A DNA stretch of 64,000 nucleotides from JAWKOK01 sp963765875 (GTDB lineage: Bacteria; Chloroflexota; Anaerolineae; Caldilineales; Caldilineaceae). The notes below the pieces were generated by a model. That model searched no databases. It had not been told where the DNA came from and saw only the letters and a list, made by a program, of their open reading frames with translations. Shown here piece by piece: positions 19,391 through 28,839 of this stretch (position 1 is its first letter; every line of letters begins with the position of its first letter). The DNA is taken from positions 1 to 64,000 of the forward strand of contig CAVXYK010000015.1 in NCBI GenBank assembly GCA_963765875.1. The letters run 5' to 3'. The translations under genes were made by a program, and so were the position numbers.

Positions 19391-19522
19391 AACGCAGATC
19401 ATGCGGATCCAACGGGTGTTGGCGCATTGAAATGAAATGGATGTGTTCAAAAGAAATCAGCGTAGATCCGCCCAATCCGTATGATCCGCGCTCTATCTCA
19501 AATCGTTATCAGGAGGCGAAAC

Positions 19523-19849
19523 ATGCAACGTTTTGGACAGGTGATCGGCGTCAAACCGGAAAAACTGGCCGAGTATACGGAACTACACGCCAATGTGTGG
19601 CCCGAAGTGCTGGCCACAATCGATGAATGCAATATCCGCAACTACAGCATCTTTGTGCTCAACGACGACACGCTCTTTGCCTATTTTGAGTACGTCGGTG
19701 ACGATTTCGAAGGCGACATGGCCAAGATGGGTGCAGATTCGAAGACACAGGAATGGTGGGATGTCTGCGGCCCCATGCAGGTGCCGCACCCGGATCGAGC
19801 CGAGGGCGACTGGTGGATGACGCTGAAGGAAGTGTTTCATCATGGGTGA
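19523..19849 (+). CDS. rhaM: L-rhamnose mutarotase
   Basis: 108 residues, the usual size of the RhaM/YiiL family, a dimeric alpha/beta barrel that interconverts anomers of L-rhamnose. The start at 19523 has AGGAGG eight bases upstream. Characteristic segments are ELHANVWPEVLATIDECNIRNYSIF, with the conserved His and central YSIF strand, FAYFEYVGDDF, and WWDVCGPMQVP. It lies between the RraA-like and UroD-like genes; rhamnose isomerase and kinase are not in the window. It may act on another deoxy or uronate sugar in this pathway. Confidence 0.88.
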   Translation: MQRFGQVIGVKPEKLAEYTELHANVWPEVLATIDECNIRNYSIFVLNDDTLFAYFEYVGDDFEGDMAKMGADSKTQEWWDVCGPMQVPHPDRAEGDWWMTLKEVFHHG

Positions 19850-19884
19850 GTCCAGAGAAAAGCAAAAAAGAGGAGCGATAATCC

Positions 19885-21147
19885 ATGCCCCATACTAAAA
19901 GCATGACCTCGCGTGAGCGTGTGCTAGCCACAATTGCCCACCAGGAACCGGACCGCGTGCCGGTCGATCTGGGCGCCACGCCCAGTTCCGGCATCTCGGC
20001 CATCGCCTACTACAATCTCAAGCGACATCTTGGCATCGACAGCGGGCACACGCGTGTCTACGATGTGGTACAGCAGTTGGCTCAGCCCGAGGATGACATA
20101 CTGGATCGCTTCGGCGTCGACATCATCGACATCGGTCGCGCCTTCAACACCCAGGACGACGACTGGTATGACATCACCCTGCCCACCGGCCAGCCGGTCC
20201 AGTTTCCGGCCTCGTTCCGTCCTGTCGAGCAACCCGACGGTTCCTGGGACGTCTTCGACCATGACGGGGAGCGAATCGCCACCATGCCCCTCAAAGCATC
20301 CTTCTTTGACCAGACCTGCTTCCCCTATCTCGACGGCTATCCTGACGACTATGCCGATTTGTCGCGCATGATGGCCAAGATCCACTGGGCCGGGTTGGCT
20401 CACAGCCCCTGGGACCATGCCGGCGAGGATGACTTTTGGGAACAGCTGAGAACCAAGGCGCTCTACCTGCGCGAGAACACCGACAAAGCCTTGATGGCCG
20501 TCGTCGGCTGCAATCTTTTCGAGTGGGGAACCTTTCTACGCCGGCTGGACAACTTCCTCATGGACCTGATCCTTCAGCCAGACGAAGTTGAGAAGATGCT
20601 GGACGCGCTAATGGCGATCCATTTTCAGACGTTGGAGAATGTCTGCAATTCGGTCGGCGACGTGGTCGATATCATCCGCTTCGGCGACGACCTCGGCACC
20701 GACACGGGTCCATTCATGGCGCCCAAGACATACCAGAAACTCTTCAAAGCGCGTCACACGATTCTCTGCGACTATGTGAAGGCCAACAGCTCGGCCCACA
20801 CCTTTCTCCACTCGTGCGGCTCCATCTACCGGCTGCTGCCCGACCTGATCGACGCCGGCTTTGAGATCATCAATCCAGTCCAGACCAACGTCAAGGATAT
20901 GGAGCCGGAGCGGCTGAAGAAGGAATTCGGCAACGATGTCGTCTTCTGGGGCGGCGGGGCCGACACGCGACACATCCTCAATCAAGGCTCGCCCGCCGAT
21001 GTCAGGGCAGATGTGCTGCGCAGCATGGCCGCGCTGGCGCCCGGCGGCGGCTTTGTCTTTAACACCATCCACAACATCATGCCCGATGTCCCGCCCGAGA
21101 ATGTGCTGGCCATGTTCGAAGCAGTTGACGAATTCAACAATCGGTGA
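19885..21147 (+). CDS. Uroporphyrinogen decarboxylase superfamily protein (MtaA-like)
   Basis: 420 residues with the TIM-barrel pattern of the UroD superfamily. The N-terminus ERVLATIAHQEPDRVPVDLG is the version common in methylcobamide:CoM methyltransferase-like proteins rather than in haem UroD. IIRFGDDLGTDTGPFMAP and HTFLHSCGSIYRLLPDLIDAG supply the His and Cys of the zinc site. GFVFNTIHNIMPDVPPEN is the C-terminal hallmark. The ATG follows GAGGAG closely. In Chloroflexota and related bacteria such genes often accompany carbohydrate or aromatic catabolic genes without known activity. Methyl transfer is possible; decarboxylation of uroporphyrinogen is unlikely. Confidence 0.82.
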   Translation: MPHTKSMTSRERVLATIAHQEPDRVPVDLGATPSSGISAIAYYNLKRHLGIDSGHTRVYDVVQQLAQPEDDILDRFGVDIIDIGRAFNTQDDDWYDITLPTGQPVQFPASFRPVEQPDGSWDVFDHDGERIATMPLKASFFDQTCFPYLDGYPDDYADLSRMMAKIHWAGLAHSPWDHAGEDDFWEQLRTKALYLRENTDKALMAVVGCNLFEWGTFLRRLDNFLMDLILQPDEVEKMLDALMAIHFQTLENVCNSVGDVVDIIRFGDDLGTDTGPFMAPKTYQKLFKARHTILCDYVKANSSAHTFLHSCGSIYRLLPDLIDAGFEIINPVQTNVKDMEPERLKKEFGNDVVFWGGGADTRHILNQGSPADVRADVLRSMAALAPGGGFVFNTIHNIMPDVPPENVLAMFEAVDEFNNR

Positions 21148-21187
21148 GAGCGGGTGACTCTATTGAAGATCTATTGCTAAGGAGTGC

Positions 21188-21366
21188 TTTTCACCACGGA
21201 GGCACGGAGATTGCACAGAGCTCACAGAGGAAAAACATAGGAAAGAACTCGTTGCAGGCGTCTCGCCAACGCAAATGGACATAGATAAAAAAGTCACCCC
21301 GGTCGCTTTTTCTCCGTGAACTCTGTGTGTTCTCCGTGCCTCCGTGGTGAATGAGCTTTTCTTACA
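21188..21366. repeat. Long inverted repeat, CACCACGGAG core
   Basis: TTCACCACGGAGGCACGGAG (from 21190) recurs inverted as CTCCGTGCCTCCGTGGTGA (21332-21350). Flanking CACAGAG/CTCTGTG stretches also pair, giving arms of about 45 bp around a 75-bp loop. It lies at the convergent ends of the UroD-like and RNB genes, so it could serve as a two-way terminator. Confidence 0.7.
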
Positions 21367-21379
21367 GTGGCCTGATCGC

Positions 21380-23266
21380 CTAGATCACACTATACCGAAA
21401 CCGCGCCTCACGCTCCGGCAGATTTACGCCGGTGAGTTCCAGGTTCAGTTCGGCGTCGAGGGGCACCTCGCCATCCAGGAGGACTTCGGTTTCGAAGGCC
21501 AGTTCAGGAATGATCACCAGGCTACGCGAGCGGCGATGGTCGACCACGATCCCCGTGCCACTCCAGCCAGGGCGTTGTTGCAGATAGGCCACCGTCCAAT
21601 GGGCATTGGAGAAGCGCTCGGAGAGACGTACCGGGCCGATGCCGGAGCGAACGCCGGCTAACCGGTCGGCTACGGTCTCCGCATCCATCACCTCGTCGCC
21701 ACGCACATGGGCGCGCAGCTGTTGATGAACAAGCAGGTCGAAGTATCGACGTAGCGGACTCGTTACCTGCAAATAGATATCCAGTCCCAGCCCGCTATGC
21801 GGGCCGGCCTCCAGATATTGACGACCCGGCTTCATCAGCTTGCGCACGGCAAACATCTCGGCCAATGTCTCTGCCTCAAGTTGACTGCGCTCCTCGACAT
21901 CGGGCGGCTGTTGCACGGTGAAGGGCATGGGGATCTCATGCGCCAGCGCGTAGTTGGCAGCCGCCTGTCCGGCCATCAGCATCGCCTCTCGCACCAGGAT
22001 GCGGCTGGCCAGCGGAGGCAACCTACGGATATCAATCTCGTCTTTTCCATCCTCAGAATCATCGCCAGACTTGTTGTCGGAATCAAGGATACGGATTCTC
22101 ACCTCGGGAAAGTTCAACTCAACCGCACCGTTCTGCATGCGCTTGGCCATGAAGCGCTTGGCAATGGCATTGAGCGCGCCAAGCAGCGGTTCGTCCAGGC
22201 GGTCCTCGGCCTCGCCATAGCTTAACCGGGTGACCCGAATCCAACTCGGCACAATCTCGAAATCAACAACATTGCCCTCCTCGTCCAGATCGAGCCCGAA
22301 CGAGAGCGCCGGAGAGACATCGGTCAGGCCCAGTCCGAGCTGAACAGTGGTTTCCGGCGGCAGCATAGGAACCGTGCCTTCGGGCAAGTAGAGATTCATG
22401 CTGCGCTCGCGGGCTTCGATGTCGGCCTCGCTATCCGGCGGGACCAGGGCAGCCACATCGGCGATGTGCACCCAGAGGCGGCTACCGTCCAGACTGAGCG
22501 CGTCGTCCGGGTCTTTGTTGCCCTCGTCGTCAATGGCCAGCGCGGTCAGTTCGGTGAGATCGCGGCGTTCCTCGTCGGGCAGGTCCGGCAACGTGATCGC
22601 CGGCGCCGTCTGCGCCACTTTGAAACGTGTGGGATAGGGATTGACATATTCGTCCCAGTAGCCGACTGACAGCAGCAGGGAATGGGCAGCCCAGGGCGTC
22701 TCCTCCAGGCCCAACGCCTGCATGGTGCGGCTTTGGTCGCGCTCTTCCAGCGCCAACGCCGCCACGTCCGCCAGGTAGCCTGCATCTTCCGGCAGAATCG
22801 ACCGCTGTTTGACGCGCGTCTGGAAGGCAGACCACGCGGCCTCCTCCGCCTCCTTGGCCGCACGCGCCATCTCTAGTTCAGCCACATCTTCTGCTGTGCG
22901 TACGACAACGGCATCAGGCGTGCCGGTGAAGTAGTGCCCTTCCGTCACCCGCTCCCAGATGGCGAAGGCCGTGGCCGGTGTGAAATCGCCATAGGCCAAC
23001 TCAGCCAATTCAGAAACGGAGCTTGTTTCACCCGCCATCAATTCCCAGGCAGCCATCAATTCGCTATCATCACCGCCGGAAGTGAGTGCAGACAACGATT
23101 TGATCGGTCCCGGATGCAGCACCGTGACATCTTTCACGCGCACATCTGAGCTTTTGCCTGAATCATCTCGGATGGTGATCTTCTTGGGACCGACCTGGGT
23201 CACGATGGCCGGGCGCTGCTTGTAGAGCACCAGCGCGTACTGGCGGGGAGAGTGGGTATTTGTCAC
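21380..23266 (-). CDS. RNB-domain exoribonuclease (RNase II/R family)
   Basis: About 628 residues. The RNB catalytic segment is ALAIDDEGNKDPDDALSLDG, holding the four Asp residues that bind magnesium, followed by WVHIADVAALV. The C-terminal part of the domain has QVTSPLRRYFDLLVHQQL with the conserved SPLRRY arginines. A beta-rich tail may replace the S1 domain. The N-terminus is short and lacks clear cold-shock domains, like the smaller RNB enzymes of cyanobacteria and Chloroflexota. It degrades RNA 3' to 5'. I place the start at the GTG at 23266, which overlaps the P450 stop (GTGA) and has TGGAG upstream; an ATG twelve bases earlier lacks a site. Confidence 0.88.
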   Translation of the reverse strand: MTNTHSPRQYALVLYKQRPAIVTQVGPKKITIRDDSGKSSDVRVKDVTVLHPGPIKSLSALTSGGDDSELMAAWELMAGETSSVSELAELAYGDFTPATAFAIWERVTEGHYFTGTPDAVVVRTAEDVAELEMARAAKEAEEAAWSAFQTRVKQRSILPEDAGYLADVAALALEERDQSRTMQALGLEETPWAAHSLLLSVGYWDEYVNPYPTRFKVAQTAPAITLPDLPDEERRDLTELTALAIDDEGNKDPDDALSLDGSRLWVHIADVAALVPPDSEADIEARERSMNLYLPEGTVPMLPPETTVQLGLGLTDVSPALSFGLDLDEEGNVVDFEIVPSWIRVTRLSYGEAEDRLDEPLLGALNAIAKRFMAKRMQNGAVELNFPEVRIRILDSDNKSGDDSEDGKDEIDIRRLPPLASRILVREAMLMAGQAAANYALAHEIPMPFTVQQPPDVEERSQLEAETLAEMFAVRKLMKPGRQYLEAGPHSGLGLDIYLQVTSPLRRYFDLLVHQQLRAHVRGDEVMDAETVADRLAGVRSGIGPVRLSERFSNAHWTVAYLQQRPGWSGTGIVVDHRRSRSLVIIPELAFETEVLLDGEVPLDAELNLELTGVNLPEREARFRYSVI

Positions 23267-24502
23267 GGGATACTCCATTTCACGGGCATTCGATGTGCGC
23301 CGCGCATGATCGGATTGGTTCCCCACCGCAGTTTCTCAATCGGTATGTCCAACTGAATGTCCGGCAGTCGGCGCAACAATGTCCCGATGGCCACGCGTCC
23401 TTCCAGTCGGGCCAGCGGCGCGCCCAAGCAGTAGTGGACGCCCAAGCCGAAGGCCAGATGCTTGTTTGGGGATCGTCGAATGTCAAACGTATCGGGATTG
23501 TCGAAGATCGCTGCGTCTCGATTGGCAGAACCGAGCACCAGGCTCACCGAATCGCCACGACGAATCAACTGATTGCCGAGTCGCACATCTTCTGCGGCAA
23601 AGCGCATAGGCGCTCGTTCTACCGGGCAATCATAGCGCAGCATCTCCTCGACAGCCAATGGCAACAGGGCGGGCTCCCAGCGCAGCTGAGTCAGTTGCTG
23701 CGGATGCTGGAAGAGCGAAAGCATGCCGTTACCGATCAGATTGACTGAGGTTTCGTGGCCGACCACAATCAGCAGCAGCACCATACTGAAAAGCTCCTCC
23801 TCGGAGAGGCGGTCGCCTGCCTCCTCGGCCAACAGCAACGAGGTAAGCAGATCGTCGCCGGGCTTCCGCCTGCGTGCGGCGCTGAGTCTGCGCAGGTAGT
23901 CGATGAAGTCCTCCATGAGCTGGCGCGTTTTGGCCAACTTCTGCGCCGTGCGCTCGGCGTTGGGCGTCGGCGTGACGATGGCATGGGACCAATTGCGGAA
24001 AGCGGCCTCGATCGCGGGTCGGCACGCCCAGCATCTCGGCGATCACGATGACGGGTAATGGAAAGGCGTAATCGTGGATCAGATCCATCTGCCGGCGCTC
24101 GATCACCTTGTCAATCAGCTCGTCTGCAATTTGTTGCATGCGTGGTTCCAGCTGATCGACCATGCTTGCGGTGAACGCTTTGTTGACCAAGGAACGTAAG
24201 CGTGTGTGGTCGGGCGGATCCATGTTGAGCATGTGGTTTGAGACCAGGCGCAGCATGGGTGGATCCGGCTCCAGCGCATTCTGCTCCGCAGGTGTGAGAC
24301 TGTTGCGATAATTCTTGACAAATCGTTTGTGGTCGCGCAGCACCGCCACCACATCGTCGTAACGCGTGACAAACCAGGTCGTTGTTCCATCATGAGGATT
24401 GGTGCGCCCAAGGACAGGCATCTCGGCGCGCAGCATCGCGTAGGTCGGATAGGGGTCGGCGCGGAAAGCCCGGCCGAAGAGGGTGATATCGTTGGGGTTC
24501 AT
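23263..24502 (-). CDS. Cytochrome P450 (frameshifted)
   Basis: About 412 residues over the shift, typical of soluble bacterial P450. Visible are the N-terminal DPYPTYAMLR, C-helix HMLNMDPPDHTRLRSLVNKAF, I-helix LLIVVGHETSVNLIG (acid-Thr pair replaced by ET), EEMLR for the ExxR motif, and the haem loop HLAFGLGVHYCLGAPLARLEG with the proximal Cys. An extra G near 24005 breaks the frame just after AEMLGVPTRDR; removing it gives AAFRNWSHAIV, the expected continuation. The gene is translationally coupled to the RNB ribonuclease downstream. The natural substrate is unknown, and redox partners are not encoded nearby. Confidence 0.88.
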
Positions 24503-24609
24503 TGCGAATCCCTGTCGGTTGCTATTTCTATTTGGGCGTGAATACCACGGCAGAAATCTGGCATCTCTGCCTCTGGCAGAAGCTGTATCGGAATTTCCGC
24601 CGGGATTCC

Positions 24610-25161
24610 CTATGGACTTGTCGCACTCACACGCACAAAGACGGCGAGACGCCGATGAACCTCAACATCCCAGGCCTCCTCTCGCAACAGATCGATTGTC
24701 GGTCGATCCAGGTGACAGTTGTAGGCAACCTGACGCCACCATGGCGTAATGCGCTCTGTCAGCCCAGCCAATACGGGATGGCCCGGCCGCACATGTTCGA
24801 CCATATGCAGCGTGCCTCCCGGTCTCAGAACCCGACGAATCTCGGAGAGTGCCTGGCGCTGATCATTGACCGAACAGAAAACAAGACTTGATACTACGTG
24901 GTCAAAGCTATCCTCGACGTATGGCAGATTCTCGGCGGTCGCCACTTCGACCGAAACACGAACAGTTGCTGCAGCGGCACTCTGCCGGGCTTCTTCCGCT
25001 CGCCGCCGGTCCGGCTCAACGGACCATACGCGCCTTGCTCTGCGATAATAGCCCAGATTCTCACCCTTGCCCACACCGACTTCCAAAATGTCACCGGCTA
25101 GATCCTGCACGAGATCGGCACGCCATCTGAGCAGAGTCGACAGCCAGAATTGCGCCTTCAT
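24610..25161 (-). CDS. Class I SAM-dependent methyltransferase
   Basis: 183 residues of the UbiE/Methyltransf_11 type. Motif I is DILEVGVGKGENLGYY, the acidic residue after strand two is VEPD, and ENLPYVEDSFDHVVSSLVFCSV and EIRRVLRPGGTLHMVEHV are motifs II and III. The ATG overlaps the metallophosphoesterase stop (ATGA), so the two are co-translated. The MVEHVRPG segment resembles small methyltransferases of lipid or quinone metabolism, and the C-terminus HLDRPTIDLL is also common to that group. The acceptor substrate is unknown. Confidence 0.85.
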   Translation of the reverse strand: MKAQFWLSTLLRWRADLVQDLAGDILEVGVGKGENLGYYRRARRVWSVEPDRRRAEEARQSAAAATVRVSVEVATAENLPYVEDSFDHVVSSLVFCSVNDQRQALSEIRRVLRPGGTLHMVEHVRPGHPVLAGLTERITPWWRQVAYNCHLDRPTIDLLREEAWDVEVHRRLAVFVRVSATSP

Positions 25162-26264
25162 GCGGTCACCGTGATCAACGCCAACTGAGGACTGGCGCCG
25201 AAACGCAGCGGTATGCCCTCACCCAACCCTCGGGTGATGTAGACATGCGTGTTGTTGATTCGGAAAGAACCGGACACATGCTCCCTTGCCAGGAACTCCA
25301 CTTGCGTATGCGCCGGTCCCCATAGCGGTATTACGATTTGGCCGCCATGCGTATGGCCGGAGAGGACAAGGTCCACCTGACCAATACGTGGGCTTTGCAG
25401 AATATCCGGATTGTGGCTCAGCAGAATCGTCGGCGCATCGGGCGGCACATTATCAAGGGCATGATCGATATAGGGTCGCCCTTCAACGACATCATCCACA
25501 CCACAAAGGTAGAGGGCCGTTCGGTCTGATCCTTCCGACTTGGGATAAAGACAAATGGAGCGATTGTGAAGAACCTGAATGCCTCGTTTTTCCAGAACCG
25601 CCGTCAATCGGCCGGCATCGTTTGACCCCGTACGCCGTCCCTCGACTGGTGTATTGCGCACATAACGGCCAAAGCCAAACAGGTGTTTCGGGATCCCACA
25701 GAGTCCAAGACCACGCCGTTCTCGTCTTCGGTTCGTCTCCGCCTGATAGGCGTGCCACATACATTGAAACGCCTCACCCATCGCGTAGTGGGTGTAGTCA
25801 TGGTTGCCCAACACCGCATAGCTGCCTAGCCGGGGCTGCGGAAGAACATCAAGTAGCTTTGTGACATTGTCGAGCCCACCGTCGAAGTGAAGGAAGTCGC
25901 CTGTGTGGACGATGATGTCGCATTCCATGCCCGCGGTAAGACGTCGAATCCGCTCAATTTTGGCAAGTTCGCGACGGTCCTTGCCCTGAAAATGGACGTC
26001 CGACAGATGCAGAATCCGTAGGCCATCCGGCGGGATGCTGTCGCCGCCGTTGGCTAAGCGGACGGTCAATCGTTCAAGCCCGATGCTGAACGGTTCCACA
26101 AAGAATGAATAGGCAGCCATGCCCAACCCGATGCCCGCTCCGGCCAATACCAACGTACCGGCGCCGGCCAGCCGATGATATCTGTTTCGCCCACCCTCTC
26201 GCTTCTCCGTGCCTACCGAGGACGGGGAAATCGAGTGTCCAGGTGCCTGTTCGAGAGTCTTCAT
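25158..26264 (-). CDS. Membrane-anchored metallophosphoesterase (YkuE-like)
   Basis: About 368 residues. A single TM helix (TLVLAGAGIGLGMAAYSFFV) near the N-terminus anchors the enzyme. The calcineurin-like motifs follow in order: LHLSDVHF, VHTGDFLHF, VLGNHDY, LLSHNPD and LSGHTHGGQ, so all dinuclear-metal ligands are present. An unusual Arg-rich insert (ETNRRRERRGLG) lies after GNHD. YkuE-like relatives hydrolyse lipid-linked phosphates such as UDP-diacylglucosamine. The start is uncertain: ATG at 26264 or TTG at 26297; neither has a strong ribosome site. It is followed by the coupled methyltransferase. Confidence 0.87.
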   Translation of the reverse strand: MKTLEQAPGHSISPSSVGTEKREGGRNRYHRLAGAGTLVLAGAGIGLGMAAYSFFVEPFSIGLERLTVRLANGGDSIPPDGLRILHLSDVHFQGKDRRELAKIERIRRLTAGMECDIIVHTGDFLHFDGGLDNVTKLLDVLPQPRLGSYAVLGNHDYTHYAMGEAFQCMWHAYQAETNRRRERRGLGLCGIPKHLFGFGRYVRNTPVEGRRTGSNDAGRLTAVLEKRGIQVLHNRSICLYPKSEGSDRTALYLCGVDDVVEGRPYIDHALDNVPPDAPTILLSHNPDILQSPRIGQVDLVLSGHTHGGQIVIPLWGPAHTQVEFLAREHVSGSFRINNTHVYITRGLGEGIPLRFGASPQLALITVTA

Positions 26265-26330
26265 CGGTCGGGTCTTCGCCCTTTGAGTAAGCTTCAATGC
26301 TGCATCAACAAGTGATCGTACTGTAAATCT

Positions 26331-26368
26331 GGAACCAGATCAAATGTGCCGGTTGTTGATCTGGTTTC
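26331..26368. repeat. Inverted repeat upstream of the metallophosphoesterase
   Basis: GGAACCAGATCA (26331-26342) pairs with TGATCTGGTTTC (26357-26368) with one mismatch over a 14-base loop. It lies within the divergent gap 26298-26721 and may be regulatory. Confidence 0.45.
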
Positions 26369-26531
26369 ATCCGAACAGAGAAGGGGTTGGCGTCGAATCG
26401 ACACTATGCCTAAGTTGACATCCAAGATGGAACAGGGGACAATTGCTGATAGCTTGTGGAGTCCGCTCTAAATCGGCTCCATGTGACGGCCCTTTCACCA
26501 ACGGACGGTTTCCCGGTCGTCAAACCAAAAA

Positions 26532-26673
26532 TGACTCTACTGCAAAAAGGAATCCAGACACGAATTCACACAAATTTTCACGAATCTTCTCTCTGGGGCG
26601 ATGACACAATTCGTGCTAATTCGTGCTAATTCGTGTGAATTCGTGTCAAGAAAAGATTTTTGCAGTGGAGTCA
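26532..26673. repeat. Miniature repeat element, TGACTC-type ends, CACGAAT core
   Basis: The left end TGACTCTACTGCAAAAAGG and right end TTTTTGCAGTGGAGTCA are near-perfect inverted copies. The core has CACGAATTCACACAAATTTT and repeated AATTCGTG. It ends 48 bp before the transketolase start, so the promoter of that gene must lie in or before it. Confidence 0.8.
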
Positions 26674-26721
26674 AAAATTGCCCACAAATTGAGCGAAATC
26701 GATATAAAAAAGGAGTTCCCA

Positions 26722-28767
26722 GTGAATCAAGAAGCTTTTCTGAGCGGCGTACCTGTGGATGCCGCGGTCGAGGCGAAGGCCGTTAACGCCATTCGTCTGT
26801 TGTCGGCCGAGGGCGTACAGGCCGCCAACTCCGGTCATCCAGGGATGCCGATGGGCATGGCCCAGGCTGCGTACACGCTCTGGAGTCGCCATCTGCGCTT
26901 CAACCCGGCCAACCCGTCATGGGCTAACCGTGATCGTTTCGTCCTGAGCACCGGCCATGGCTCCATGTTGCTCTACTCGCTCCTGCATCTGACCGGCTAC
27001 GATCTCTCGCTGGATGAGCTACGAAACTTTCGACAGTTGGGCAGCAAGACACCCGGCCATCCTGAATATGGTGAGCATACGCCCGGCGTCGAGACGACCA
27101 CCGGCCCGTTGGGCCAAGGCCTGACCAACGGCGTGGGCATGGCCATAGCCGAGCAATGGCTGGCCGCTCGTTTCAATCGCCCCGAGTTTGACGTTGTCGA
27201 TCACTACACCTACGCAATCGTCGGCGACGGCGATTTGATGGAGGGTGTCTCCAGCGAGGCCGCCAGTCTGGCCGGCCACCTGAGCCTGGGCAAGCTCATC
27301 TATCTCTACGACAACAACAGCATCACCATTGACGGCACCACCGCAATCTCCTTCACGGAGAAGTGGGCCCAGCGCTTCGACGCCTACGGCTGGCATGTGC
27401 AGGAAGTAGACGCCCTGGATCCGACCGCCCTGGAAGCGGCCATCACCGCAGCCAAGGCCGATCCACGCCCGAGCATCATCGGCTGCAAGAGCATCATCGG
27501 CTACGGCAGCCCCAACAATGCCAACACCTCTAAGGTCCACGGCGAGCCGCTGGGGCCTGACGAGCTAGCGAAAACCAAAGAGAATCTTGACTGGCCCAAG
27601 GAGCCCGGCTTCTTCGTGCCTGATGACGTGCGTGAACTCTTCAGCGCTGCGCCGACCCACGGCGAGAGACTGGAGGCCGCCTACAATGAGATGATGGCCG
27701 CCTATGCAGCAGCCTATCCGGCCGAGGCCGCCGAATACGAGCGCATGATGACAGGCGAGTTGCCTGAAGGGTGGGAAGAGGCCATTCCGGTCTTCGAGGC
27801 GGGCGGTTCCGTTGCCACCCGCAGCTCCAGCGGCAAAGTGATCAACGCCATCGCCGCAGCCGTGCCCAACTTCATCGGCGGCAGCGCTGACCTGGCCGCC
27901 AGCAACAAGACCACCATCGAGGGGCAGCCCTTTGTGGAGGCAGGCAACTTCGCCGGTCCCAACATCCACTTTGGTGTGCGTGAGCACGGCATGGCGGGCG
28001 CGCTGAACGGCATGGCCCTCCACGGCGGCGTGATACCCTTCGGAGCCACCTTCCTGGTCTTTGCCGACTACATGCGCGGCAGCATGCGCCTGGCCGCGCT
28101 TATGGGCCTGCGTGTTGTCTACGTCCTGACCCATGACGGCATCGGTGTCGGCGAAGACGGCCCGACACACCAGCCGATTGAGCAACTCGCGTCACTGCGC
28201 ATCATCCCCAACATGACGGTCATCCGACCGGCCGACGCCAACGAGAGCGCAGAGGCCTGGCGAGCGGCGCTACTCAACGAGAGCGGTCCGACCGCGCTGG
28301 CCCTGACTCGTCAGAATCTGCCCATCTACGACCGCGAGGCCGAAGGGCTGGGCGGCGCAGATGGCGTTCTGAAGGGCGGCTATGTCTTCTACGAGAACGC
28401 ACCCAACGGCCTTGACGTCGTCCTGATCGGCTCCGGCAGTGAAGTCGAGATTGCCTACGACGCTGCCAAGCAACTGGTGGCCGACGGCGTCGGCGTGCGG
28501 GTTGTCAGCCTGGCCTCGTTCGAGTTGTTCGAGGCTCAGAGCGAAGAGTACATCGAGGGCGTGCTGGGCGGCAGCGCACCCAAGGTGGCTGTCGAAGCCG
28601 GCGTGACGTACGGCTGGCAGCGTTGGGTCGGCAACGATCCGACCAAGAGCGCGGTGATTGGCCTCGATCGCTTCGGCGCCAGCGGCCCCTATCAGGAAGT
28701 CTACGAAGCGCTCGGCATCACGGCAGAGGCCGTGGTCGCCAGGGCGAAAGAACTTGTGAAGAAATAG
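26722..28767 (+). CDS. tkt: Transketolase
   Basis: 681 residues. The GTG start at 26722 is supported by AAGGAG seven bases upstream; a longer frame reads into the upstream repeat and is rejected. The N-terminal thiamine-diphosphate domain has ANSGHPGMPMGMAQAAYTLW and GDGDLMEGVSSEAASLAGHL, the magnesium-binding motif. The pyrimidine domain has HFGVREHGMAGALNGMALHGG with the catalytic Glu and DGIGVGEDGPTHQPIEQL. The C-terminal domain ends normally. It transfers two-carbon units between sugar phosphates in the pentose phosphate pathway. It opens the plus-strand run to coaBC. Confidence 0.95.
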   Translation: MNQEAFLSGVPVDAAVEAKAVNAIRLLSAEGVQAANSGHPGMPMGMAQAAYTLWSRHLRFNPANPSWANRDRFVLSTGHGSMLLYSLLHLTGYDLSLDELRNFRQLGSKTPGHPEYGEHTPGVETTTGPLGQGLTNGVGMAIAEQWLAARFNRPEFDVVDHYTYAIVGDGDLMEGVSSEAASLAGHLSLGKLIYLYDNNSITIDGTTAISFTEKWAQRFDAYGWHVQEVDALDPTALEAAITAAKADPRPSIIGCKSIIGYGSPNNANTSKVHGEPLGPDELAKTKENLDWPKEPGFFVPDDVRELFSAAPTHGERLEAAYNEMMAAYAAAYPAEAAEYERMMTGELPEGWEEAIPVFEAGGSVATRSSSGKVINAIAAAVPNFIGGSADLAASNKTTIEGQPFVEAGNFAGPNIHFGVREHGMAGALNGMALHGGVIPFGATFLVFADYMRGSMRLAALMGLRVVYVLTHDGIGVGEDGPTHQPIEQLASLRIIPNMTVIRPADANESAEAWRAALLNESGPTALALTRQNLPIYDREAEGLGGADGVLKGGYVFYENAPNGLDVVLIGSGSEVEIAYDAAKQLVADGVGVRVVSLASFELFEAQSEEYIEGVLGGSAPKVAVEAGVTYGWQRWVGNDPTKSAVIGLDRFGASGPYQEVYEALGITAEAVVARAKELVKK

Positions 28768-28830
28768 GGATTGGGGAATGGTGACTGGGAGCAGGGCAAA
28801 CCCTTTGCCCGATCACCATTCCCCGATCAC
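28768..28830. repeat. Nested inverted repeat after transketolase
   Basis: GGATTGGGGAATGGTGA (28768-28784) pairs with the inverted TCACCATTCCCCGATC (28813-28828). The centre GGGCAAA-CCC-TTTGCCC (28794-28810) is a perfect hairpin. It lies immediately after the tkt stop. Confidence 0.7.
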
Positions 28831-28839
28831 ATCAAACCA

